Shown here: in pieces, positions 1 to 6,295 of the stretch
How positions within the stretch are numbered: position 1 is the stretch's first letter
How the letters are laid out: every line of letters begins with the position of its first letter
DNA from: an uncultured Collinsella sp.
GTDB taxonomy: Bacteria; Actinomycetota; Coriobacteriia; Coriobacteriales; Coriobacteriaceae
Length of the DNA stretch: 36,720 nucleotides
Direction: 5' to 3'
NCBI GenBank assembly: GCA_958405565.1
Contig: CATYEN010000021.1
Span: forward strand, 1-36,720
Translations under genes and position numbers: made by a program
The notes under the pieces: generated by a model
Told to the model about the DNA's origin: nothing
Database searches by the model: none
Seen by the model: only the letters and a program-made list of their open reading frames with translations

Positions 1-65
1 AGCACTTCTTCGATAACCCCGAGAACCCGCGCTGCCGCGAGTTCCTGTCCAAGATCCTGCACTAG
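1..65 (+). CDS. ABC transporter ATP-binding protein, C-terminal end (partial)
   Basis: An open frame beginning before the window reads HFFDNPENPRCREFLSKILH and stops at TAG 63-65. Endings of this kind (a short NPxNxRxxxFLxxIL tail) are typical of GlnQ/GluA-type ATPases of polar amino-acid importers. It lies directly ahead of a binding protein and two permeases of that family, so it is very likely the ATPase of the same operon. Only 20 residues are visible, so the assignment rests mainly on context. Confidence 0.7.
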   Translation, partial: HFFDNPENPRCREFLSKILH

Positions 66-71
66 GCGCGG

Positions 72-950
72 GTGATGGACATGACGGATATGACGAGGGC
101 GGCTGTTTCGCGCCGCCACTTTTTGCAGCTGGCGGGCGCCGGCATGCTCGCACTGACGGGTACCGCGCTCACGGGCTGCGGTAGCTCTACCGGCGGCGAG
201 AGCTCCGATGCGGGTTCCAAGCTCGCAGCCATCAAGTCGCGCGGCCACCTGAACGCCGGCGTCAAAAAGGACGTTCCCGGTTACGGCTATTACGACACCG
301 CCAAGGGCCGCTTTGAGGGCATGGAAGTTGACCTGTGCTACCAGATTGCCGCTGCCGTCTTTGGCGTGAGTTACAAGGAGGCTCGCGCCCAGGAGCTTGT
401 CGAGTTTACCGACGTAACGCCCAAGACGCGTGGCCCGCTCATCGATAACGGCCAGCTCGACGTGGTCGCGGCGACCTATACCATCACCGACGAGCGCAAG
501 AAGAGCTGGGATTTCTCGACGCCGTATCGCACCGACTACGTGGGCCTCATGGTCAAGAAGCGCTCGGGCTTTACCTCGATCGAGGACCTGGACGGCAAGG
601 TCATCGGTGTGAGCCAGGGTGCCACCACGCAGGGCCTGATCGAGCAGATGATCAAGGACAACGGCTTTCACTGCGAGCCCGAGTTTAGGGCCTTTAGCGG
701 CTATCCCATCATCAAGAGCTCGCTTGACGCCGGCAATATCGACGTCTTTGCCATGGACCGCTCCACGCTGGCCGGCTACATGAACGAGACCGTCGAGCTA
801 CTGCAGCCCGAGGTCAAGTTTGGCGAGCAAGGCTACGGCGTGGCGACCAAGAAGGGTTGCGACCTTTCGGCCGTGGTCGATCAGGTGATTTGCGATCGCC
901 TGGCCGACGGCTGGCTCGATCAAGAGGTCAAGACCTGGGGTCTTGTGTAG
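72..950 (+). CDS. Amino-acid ABC transporter substrate-binding lipoprotein (glutamate/aspartate type)
   Basis: This is the extracellular binding protein of a polar amino-acid ABC importer, family 3 (SBP_bac_3). The N-terminus carries a twin-arginine motif (SRRHFLQ, residues 14-20), a hydrophobic stretch and a lipobox ending in Cys36 (LTGC). It is therefore probably exported folded by Tat and anchored as a lipoprotein. The mature part has the usual family signatures: GRFEGMEVDL, the DVVAATYTITDERKK segment and the DLDGKVIGVSQGATT hinge region. The first possible start is GTG 72; ATG at 75, 81 and 90 are in frame and no strong ribosome site decides between them. The order ATPase, binding protein, permease, permease matches gluABCD of Corynebacterium, so glutamate or aspartate is the favoured substrate by inference. 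Confidence 0.9.
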   Translation: MMDMTDMTRAAVSRRHFLQLAGAGMLALTGTALTGCGSSTGGESSDAGSKLAAIKSRGHLNAGVKKDVPGYGYYDTAKGRFEGMEVDLCYQIAAAVFGVSYKEARAQELVEFTDVTPKTRGPLIDNGQLDVVAATYTITDERKKSWDFSTPYRTDYVGLMVKKRSGFTSIEDLDGKVIGVSQGATTQGLIEQMIKDNGFHCEPEFRAFSGYPIIKSSLDAGNIDVFAMDRSTLAGYMNETVELLQPEVKFGEQGYGVATKKGCDLSAVVDQVICDRLADGWLDQEVKTWGLV

Positions 951-974
951 GCGCTCGTCCAAGGAAGGAATCAA

Positions 975-1721
975 ATGCTCGAAGGATTGTTTGACGCCGA
1001 CCGCTGGTCGACGACATTCCAAAACATGGGGCCCTTCTGGGAGGGCTTTGGCGTGACGCTGCAGGTGGTTGTTGCCGGCCTGCTGCTGTCGCTGGTGCTG
1101 GGCACGCTGCCGGGCGTGTTCTCGACCACCCGTTCGCGCGTGCTGCGCGCTATCAGCCGCGTGTACGTGGAGTTTTACCAGAACACCCCGCTGCCCGTGC
1201 AGGTGCTCTTTATGTACATGGCCGGCCCGCAGTTTTTGCAGGCCATAACCGGTGCCGACCAGCCGGTGCGTATCGCGCCGTTCGTGCTGGGCTTTCTGGG
1301 GGTGGGCCTGTACCACGCGGCCTACATCTCTGAGGTCATCCGCACCGGCATCGAGGCCGTTCCGCGCGGTCAGATGGAGGCGGCTCAGAGCCAGGGCTTC
1401 ACGCGCGCGCAGGCCTACTGGTACATCGTGCTGCCCCAGACGTTCAAGATCATCCTGCCGCCGCTGTGCAACCAGGCGCTCAACTTGGTCAAGAACACGT
1501 CGGTGCTGGCGCTCGTGGCCGGCGGCGACCTTATGTATCGTTCCGACAACTTCGTAAGCCTGTATGGCTACCTGCAGGGATACATTGTCTGCTGCCTTAT
1601 GTACTTCATCATCTGCTTTCCGCTCGCCATGCTGGTGCAGTGGCTCGAGCGCCGCTCCAAGGAGCGTCCGCGCGGTGTGAGCCTGGTCGAGCTGGGGCTC
1701 GACAACGTAGAGGAGGCCTAG
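975..1721 (+). CDS. Amino-acid ABC transporter permease (first of two)
   Basis: This is an inner-membrane permease of the His/Glu/Gln ABC importer family (HisM/GluC type), 248 residues. Several hydrophobic segments surround the coupling-loop signature (GIEAVPRGQMEAAQSQGFTRAQAYWYIVLPQ), which contacts the ATPase. A strong ribosome site (AAGGAAGG, about 962-969) precedes ATG 975. It starts 24 bases after the binding-protein stop and ends 3 bases before the next permease, so the two permeases are almost certainly co-translated and form a heterodimer. The C-terminal tail is charged and cytoplasmic. The family call is secure; the substrate follows only from the operon. Confidence 0.93.
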   Translation: MLEGLFDADRWSTTFQNMGPFWEGFGVTLQVVVAGLLLSLVLGTLPGVFSTTRSRVLRAISRVYVEFYQNTPLPVQVLFMYMAGPQFLQAITGADQPVRIAPFVLGFLGVGLYHAAYISEVIRTGIEAVPRGQMEAAQSQGFTRAQAYWYIVLPQTFKIILPPLCNQALNLVKNTSVLALVAGGDLMYRSDNFVSLYGYLQGYIVCCLMYFIICFPLAMLVQWLERRSKERPRGVSLVELGLDNVEEA

Positions 1722-1724
1722 CGC

Positions 1725-2363
1725 ATGGAAATCTTCAACGCGACCAACCTGCTCTACATCTGGGGCGGCTTTGTTAAGACGATCGAGATCTCGGCGCTGT
1801 CGATCTTTTTCTCGCTCATCTTTGGCACGGTGCTGGCGCTCGTCAAGAGCTATGCGCCCCGCCCGTTCCGCATTTTGGTGAGTGCCTATATCGAGCTGTT
1901 CCGCTGCACGCCAAACCTGCTGTGGATCCTGTTTATCTACTTTACGGTGCAGGGTCTGGACATTGTGATTTCGACCATCGCCTTTACGCTGTTCACCAGC
2001 GCCGTTATGGCCGAGATTGTGCGCGGCGGCCTCAACTCGATTCCGCGTGGCCAGTTTGAGGCGGCACAGAGCCAGGGCTTTGGCTTCTTTGCCACCATGC
2101 GCTATATCATCCTGCCACAGACGTTTAAGACGATCATTCCGGCCCTGTTTAGCCAGTGCACGACCGTCATCAAGGACAGCTCGTATCTTTCGGGCATTAA
2201 CGTGGCCGAGCTCATGTACACGGCAAACGTCGTGATGGCACATGCAATCGACCTGTCGCAGGTGCTTATGCTCTACGGCCTGGTGTTTGCGATGTACTTT
2301 GTGCTCAACTTTGGTATCTCGCTGCTAGTCCGAGCATATCAACGACGTATCGTAGCCGCATAG
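1725..2363 (+). CDS. Amino-acid ABC transporter permease (second of two)
   Basis: This is the partner permease of the same importer (HisM/GluD type), 212 residues. Like its neighbour it has the coupling-loop motif (GGLNSIPRGQFEAAQSQGFG followed by ATMRYIILPQ), here near residues 102-130, and about five membrane segments. ATG 1725 follows the previous stop by 3 bases with no separate ribosome site of note, pointing to translational coupling. It is the last gene of the operon; a long imperfect palindrome and a small U-tailed hairpin follow it. Confidence 0.93.
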   Translation: MEIFNATNLLYIWGGFVKTIEISALSIFFSLIFGTVLALVKSYAPRPFRILVSAYIELFRCTPNLLWILFIYFTVQGLDIVISTIAFTLFTSAVMAEIVRGGLNSIPRGQFEAAQSQGFGFFATMRYIILPQTFKTIIPALFSQCTTVIKDSSYLSGINVAELMYTANVVMAHAIDLSQVLMLYGLVFAMYFVLNFGISLLVRAYQRRIVAA

Positions 2364-2369
2364 CCTGGC

Positions 2370-2463
2370 TTTCCCTGGCACCCAACCTTGGCCTTCAAAC
2401 CGTCGCTCGCGTACCAAAGTACGCGTCGCTCCTCTTTCAGGCCAATCTTGGGCACCAGGAAAA
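2370..2463. repeat. Nested imperfect palindrome after the ABC operon
   Basis: The outer arms (2370-2395 and 2439-2463) are complementary over about 25 bases with a few mismatches. Between them sits a perfect 7-bp hairpin, CGCGTAC / GTACGCG with loop CAAA (2408-2425). No U-tract follows it directly, so it resembles a REP-type intergenic palindrome more than a simple terminator. Confidence 0.6.
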
Positions 2464-2483
2464 CCCAGGTACGCTATCGTGGG

Positions 2484-2508
2484 AAAAGGCGATAAACAGC
2501 CTTTTTCT
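2484..2508 (+). terminator. Putative terminator of the amino-acid ABC operon
   Basis: The 7-bp stem AAAAGGC / GCCTTTT (2484-2490, 2499-2505) runs into a T-rich stretch. It is short and close to the next gene's ribosome site (AAAGGA, about 2519), so it could instead be a leader hairpin. Confidence 0.4.
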
Positions 2509-2530
2509 CATTTGTTAGAAAGGAATCGCG

Positions 2531-3154
2531 ATGAGCGATCTGGAGAATAAGAAGAATCCTGTGGTCATTACCATCGCGCGCGACTTTGGCGCCGAGGGCC
2601 ACGAGATTGGCCGCATGCTTGCCGACGAGTTGGGGATTCCACTGTACGATAACGAGCTGCTGGTGCGTGCGTCGCTGCGTGCGGGCGAGTCGCTCGACAA
2701 GATGGCCGCCTACGACGAGCGTCTGGCCGTGGAGAACATGGCGTTTCTGCCCGACCGTTACGATGCGCGTTCGTACTCGGACAAGTTGTTCCAAAAGATG
2801 AGCCAGGTGATTTTGGATCTGGGCGAGACCGAGAGTTGCATTATCGAAGGCCGCCTGTCCGATTACCTGCTGCGCAATAACCCCAACCACATTGCCGTAT
2901 TGGTGACCGCTCCTTTTGAGGACCGCGTCGAGATCGTGCGCAAGAAGCGTGGCCTTAATAAAAAGAAGGGCGCCAAGCTGGTCAAGCAGCAGCAGAAGGC
3001 GCGCGAGGCGTTCTACAAGCGCTACAGCGCCGGCAAGTGGAAGATGACGAGCGGTAAGGACATCGTTGTCAACCGCGCCAAGCTGGGCCGCGAGGGCTGC
3101 AAAGACGTTATCGCCGCTGCCTACCGCTACAAAGTAGCGCAGCTCGAAGGCTAG
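2531..3154 (+). CDS. Cytidylate kinase-like protein
   Basis: This 207-residue protein belongs to the cytidylate-kinase-like family (Cytidylate_kin2). The N-terminus reads VVITIARDFGAEGHEIGRML, where the usual P-loop is replaced by the ARDFGAxGxxIG form typical of this family. LYDNELL and the later CIIEGRLSDYLL match its nucleotide-binding core. A Lys/Arg-rich segment (RKKRGLNKKKGAKL, about residues 137-150) fits the lid. The natural substrate of this family is not settled, and the organism's main cytidylate kinase is probably elsewhere. ATG 2531 has an AAAGGA ribosome site. The gene stands alone, ended by the strong hairpin at 3160-3202. Confidence 0.85.
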   Translation: MSDLENKKNPVVITIARDFGAEGHEIGRMLADELGIPLYDNELLVRASLRAGESLDKMAAYDERLAVENMAFLPDRYDARSYSDKLFQKMSQVILDLGETESCIIEGRLSDYLLRNNPNHIAVLVTAPFEDRVEIVRKKRGLNKKKGAKLVKQQQKAREAFYKRYSAGKWKMTSGKDIVVNRAKLGREGCKDVIAAAYRYKVAQLEG

Positions 3155-3159
3155 GCTCC

Positions 3160-3202
3160 AAAACCACCACAAAGGGGACAGGCACCTTTGTGGTGGTTTT
3201 TG
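3160..3202 (+). terminator. Terminator built from the ACCACCACAAAGG palindrome (copy A)
   Basis: The perfect 16-bp stem (3160-3175 with 3185-3200, sequence AAAACCACCACAAAGG) has a 9-nt loop, GGACAGGCA, and is followed by T residues. It is placed 5 bases after the kinase stop, so it should terminate that gene. It is one of four copies in the window. Confidence 0.85.
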
Positions 3203-3243
3203 TTTTAAGCCGAGGGGATTGGCCGATACCGCCGCCGACGCAT

Positions 3244-3319
3244 CGCTCAAAGAACTCAAAGGTGCTCAAGCAACTCAAAGATGCTCAAAGAACTCAAGGG
3301 TGCTCAAAATACTCAAGGG
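3244..3319 (+). repeat. 19-bp tandem repeat, four copies
   Basis: Four consecutive 19-base units start at 3244, 3263, 3282 and 3301. The consensus is TGCTCAAAGAACTCAAAGG, itself made of two related halves (CTCAA repeated every 9-10 bases). It lies between the kinase terminator and the first repeat array. No credible gene uses this stretch. Confidence 0.85.
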
Positions 3320-3345
3320 CGGGCACCGCTTAGTTTCCTTTACTG

Positions 3346-3480
3346 TCTCGATCTGTAACATCTGGGCGGCTAAATCGTCTCTATCTGTTACAGATTTAGA
3401 TAAAACGCGGAGTCGAGTGGGGAAATCTAAATCTGTAACAGCTGGCCTGCTATTTGGGGTCTAGATGTTACAGATTGAGA
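3346..3480 (+). repeat. Alternating inverted-repeat array 1 (four 15-bp repeats, 25-nt spacers)
   Basis: Repeats lie at 3346-3360, 3386-3400, 3426-3440 and 3466-3480. The first and third read TCT(C/A)(G/A)ATCTGTAACA; the second and fourth are the reverse complement form TGTTACAGATT(T/G)AGA. All three gaps are exactly 25 bases (3361-3385, 3401-3425, 3441-3465). The core ATCTGTAACA / TGTTACAGAT is invariant. There is no coding potential. Each neighbouring pair can form a stem with a 25-nt loop. Confidence 0.9.
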
Positions 3481-3509
3481 CAAACTGGCAGAGTAAACCG
3501 CTGCTATTG

Positions 3510-3550
3510 AAAATCACCACAAAGGTGCCTGTCCCCTTTGCGGTGGTTTT
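3510..3550 (-). terminator. ACCACCACAAAGG palindrome (copy B), terminator of the LuxR-type gene
   Basis: Arms 3510-3525 and 3535-3550 form a 16-bp stem with one or two mismatches. The loop sequence is the reverse complement of copy A, so the element is inserted in the opposite orientation. It lies immediately behind the stop codon (3551-3553) of the leftward LuxR-type gene and has a T-run on that strand. Confidence 0.75.
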
Positions 3551-4238
3551 TTAGGTGGAGGGGAAGGCCTTGGTGAGATCGGCGCGCGTCTGCGTGTCGG
3601 TCTTTTGGTAGATAGAGCTCAGGTGGCGCTGTACCATGCGCATCGAGATGCCGAGCTCCTCGGCGATCTGCTTGAGCGGGCGTTCGTCCTGGGTTACGGC
3701 CACGAGCACGTCGACTTCGCGCGGGGTGAGAGCGTGGTTGGCGATGAGGGCGACGTTGCCCGAGGTCACAAGCGCAAGCGAGACGCCCGACGTGGTGAAC
3801 GCGCACACGTTATTGGCCGCACGGCCCATGCCGGCCCAGAAGACGGGCATGTGCATGCGCGGTGCCAGCTGAGTAAACGTGGCGGTAAAGAACGTGACGA
3901 AAAAGCCCGAGCCCAAAGAATGCGATGCAGCCCAGAATCTCGAGGGTAAGCGGACCCGTGGGGAACTGGATCTGGGTCAATCCCAGGATGACGATAGGGA
4001 CGGCGGCGTTGACGGCTGCCAGTGAGTGGCCTTTGCGCTGTGCGAGCCCGAGCAGCGGCGCATATCCGATAAAGCCGATCACGCTGGCGCCGAGGATGAA
4101 GACCTGCGCAATCACAACACGCTCGGCACCGGTGAGTAGCCCGACATTAATGTCGAATCGAAACTCGGCGGCAAGAAAGACAAAGGTAAAGAGCGCGAGT
4201 GCCAAAAGCGCGTTGATTTTAGACTTACTCAGGTTCAA
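3551..4238 (-). pseudogene. LuxR-type membrane-linked regulator, frameshifted and probably internally deleted
   Basis: Two overlapping leftward frames together read as one protein. The N-terminal part (TTG 4238, ribosome site AAAGGA) has about four hydrophobic segments. The C-terminal part ends in a LuxR helix-turn-helix (ALTPREVDVLVAV...QIAEELGISMRMVQRHLSSIYQKT). The frames change near 3902-3910, where the coding strand has a run of five T. With four T the text continues smoothly from GCIAFFGLGL into FVTFFTATFTQ. Even when repaired the product is only about 230 residues, whereas the many Coriobacteriia regulators with an MFS-like membrane half plus LuxR domain are, to my knowledge, about twice that, which suggests an internal deletion as well. 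A sequencing error at the T-run could remove the frameshift but not the short length. Confidence 0.7.
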
Positions 4239-4407
4239 GAACGGTCCTTTGGGTGGACGAATTGTCGTGTCCTCGATTGTAGACCAGGTCGGTAGGGGAT
4301 GGGCCTTTCGGGGGGCGGGGCGCGCTTGGCAATCGTAGGCTCGTTGCCTTTTGCGCTGGCAGATGCGCCACTTGAGAATTTGTGCCCCGGGATCCGGATA
4401 TCTTCCC

Positions 4408-4424
4408 GTAACATGGTGTTACAG
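4408..4424. promoter_or_regulatory. Palindrome sharing the array half-site, upstream of surface protein 1
   Basis: GTAACA-TGG-TGTTAC (4408-4422) is a perfect 6+6 inverted repeat, and TGTTACAG at 4417-4424 equals the inner eight bases of the array repeats. It sits about 30 bases before the start codon, a plausible operator position. Its function is inferred from position only. Confidence 0.35.
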
Positions 4425-4452
4425 AAGCACCCCTTACGACAAGGAGGCTCAC

Positions 4453-6090
4453 ATGCGAAAGCAAATCCATGACAACCCAATCGACCGTGCCCGTGCGTGC
4501 TCGCTCTCTCATGGAACGTGGCGTCGCGTGGGCGCCAAGCTTGCCTGCGCGGGGGCTTGCGCGCTCATGGCCGGCCAGCTGCTGCTACCGAGCGTGGCGC
4601 TCGCCGCCGAGTGGGTCAGCGTCGGCGGCACGCAGTACAACAGGGGCACTGCCGCCGGCGACGATGCCGGAACCTGGTCCTGGGACGGCGCCGACGACAT
4701 GAAACTCAACGGCTACGACGGCGGCTCCATCGGCGCCAAGGGCAATCTCACCATCGGCGTGACGGGCACCAACACCGTCACGGCCGACGCCGGGCATAGC
4801 GCCATCGAAGTCAAGGACGGCAATCTCGCCATCACGGGGGAGGGGACCCTCAACGCGACGGCTCAGGATAATGTGCTTACTGCGTCGGGCGATGGCATCA
4901 CGAATGGAGACATCACTATAAGTGGATCCAGTGTTAACGTGATATCTACGGGCACCATTTATTATTCAACCGGTATTCGCGCGAAATCGGGCAACGTGAA
5001 AATCGACAAGGGCGCCGACGTTAAAATAGAGGCAAAGAAGTCGGATGGGCAGCGTCACCCGCCGCAAAGCGCTTATGGCATCTTTGCCGATGGGCAGCCA
5101 GGCGGTCGCGTTGCTCGGGAAAGCGGTCAGGAAGAACCGGATTATGTCTCCGTGCACGGGGGCGACGTCACGATCGATGGCGCCAAGGTTGCAATTAAGA
5201 CGGCGGACGGCCCGTATTATTCTGCAGGCATCCATACACTTGGCATCAACAAGAACACGCTCTTGCAGATCGTCAACGGAGCTGATGTCGAGATTCTTGC
5301 CGGCGATGCGGTGCTGTCTTCGAGGGGCATTGACGCGCAGGCGGAGGGCGGTTCGACGTGGATGCTTGTCAAAAAATCGAACCTCACAGTGCGTACTGGC
5401 GGAAATGTGAGCGAACCCAACCCTGGGCCTCGTCGAGAGGACTACGGAATCATCGCCGCAGGATATGACGATCTGGAAAGGCCCCAGATTAGGATTTTCA
5501 AATCGAATGTTGAGGCGTCGGGCCTGACAGCGGGGATCTATGTTGTCAACCGAAAGACCACGGGCGGGGGACCGTCTATGAATCCCGCACTCGATATCAT
5601 GTACGGGTCGGTGATTACGACTCCCGCCGGCGGCACCGTGCGAGAAACTGCCGGAAATGGACTTGACTACGGCACCGCCGGAAACGGACTCGTCATCGGC
5701 ACCGCCGGGTCGTCCACTATCCAGGATGTTAAGACCTCCAGCGAGGTCGCCCGCAACGTGGTGATCAGCTACGGGGATGCGGTCGAGCCCGAACCCACGC
5801 CGCAGCCCGATCCCGCGCCTGAGCCCATACCGCAGCCTGAGCCCACCCCGGCTCCTGCGCCGCAGCCAGGCGGTGGAAGTGAGACGGGCACGCCGTCCGT
5901 GACGCCGACTCAGGCGAGTTCCACGGCTGCTGCCTCCAAGCCGGCCGCGAAGGCAGTTGCGGCTCAGAAGTCCGTGGGCACTCTGGCCGCCACGGGCGAC
6001 AACGCCGCGACGGCGGCAGCGGCCCTCGGCATCGCGGGCGCGTCCGTTATCGGCGCCGGCCTCGTCGCGTCCAAGCGCCGCAGCAGCTAG
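4453..6090 (+). CDS. LAATG-anchored surface protein with repeated beta-type segments
   Basis: This 545-residue protein is predicted to be exported and wall-anchored. ATG 4453 is chosen because of the strong AAGGAGG at about 4441-4447; an upstream in-frame extension to 4351 has no such site. Residues 1-52 form a signal peptide with a long n-region (RACSLSHGTWRRVGAKL) ending in LLLPSVALA. The body (about 55-470) is rich in short G/N/D-containing turns such as GNLTIGVTGTNTVTAD and GDITISGSSVNVIS. This suits a right-handed beta-helix or a carbohydrate-binding repeat fold, but I do not recognise a named domain. A Pro/Glu/Gln linker (about 473-505) leads to LAATGD (511-516), a membrane helix and KRRSS, the layout of a sortase substrate with Ala in place of Pro in LPxTG. 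The partner sortase is not in the window. It is paralogous at both ends to the next gene. Confidence 0.8.
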   Translation: MRKQIHDNPIDRARACSLSHGTWRRVGAKLACAGACALMAGQLLLPSVALAAEWVSVGGTQYNRGTAAGDDAGTWSWDGADDMKLNGYDGGSIGAKGNLTIGVTGTNTVTADAGHSAIEVKDGNLAITGEGTLNATAQDNVLTASGDGITNGDITISGSSVNVISTGTIYYSTGIRAKSGNVKIDKGADVKIEAKKSDGQRHPPQSAYGIFADGQPGGRVARESGQEEPDYVSVHGGDVTIDGAKVAIKTADGPYYSAGIHTLGINKNTLLQIVNGADVEILAGDAVLSSRGIDAQAEGGSTWMLVKKSNLTVRTGGNVSEPNPGPRREDYGIIAAGYDDLERPQIRIFKSNVEASGLTAGIYVVNRKTTGGGPSMNPALDIMYGSVITTPAGGTVRETAGNGLDYGTAGNGLVIGTAGSSTIQDVKTSSEVARNVVISYGDAVEPEPTPQPDPAPEPIPQPEPTPAPAPQPGGGSETGTPSVTPTQASSTAAASKPAAKAVAAQKSVGTLAATGDNAATAAAALGIAGASVIGAGLVASKRRSS

Positions 6091-6235
6091 CATTAGCTTT
6101 CACAGCCATTTTCATCCGCTGTGTGGGCATAAGTGTCTTCGCGGCCGCTTTTTGTATTTTCGTAGGTAACAGCCTGGGCTCGCATGTACGAACCTAGGCG
6201 TACGGGGCCATTTGGCGCATCTTGGTTGTACGGGA

Positions 6236-6270
6236 CCACCGCAAAGGGACAGGCGCCTTTGTAGTGGCGT
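6236..6270. repeat. Diverged ACCACCACAAAGG palindrome (copy C)
   Basis: ACCACCGCAAAGGGACAGG then CGCCTTTGTAGTGG forms an imperfect stem related to copies A, B and D, in the orientation of copy A. It lies in the 205-base gap between the two surface-protein genes; the rest of that gap shows nothing else I can support. Confidence 0.6.
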
Positions 6271-6295
6271 TAATCCTTCGATTAGGGAGGCCGTT

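Noticed and set aside
798..2243. 481-residue open frame on the - strand opposite the permeases
   Set aside because: It lies fully opposite three well-recognised ABC genes and has the His/Arg/Gln-rich composition of an antisense shadow in GC-rich DNA.
3219..3464. 81-residue frame across the tandem repeat and array 1
   Set aside because: Its coding text is produced by the 19-bp repeats and array repeats; no ribosome site and no similarity.
3551..4238. LuxR-type gene read as programmed frameshifting
   Set aside because: A +1 shift would be needed at CTT-TTT-C, with no stimulating hairpin or stop codon at the site; decay or a base-call error is simpler.
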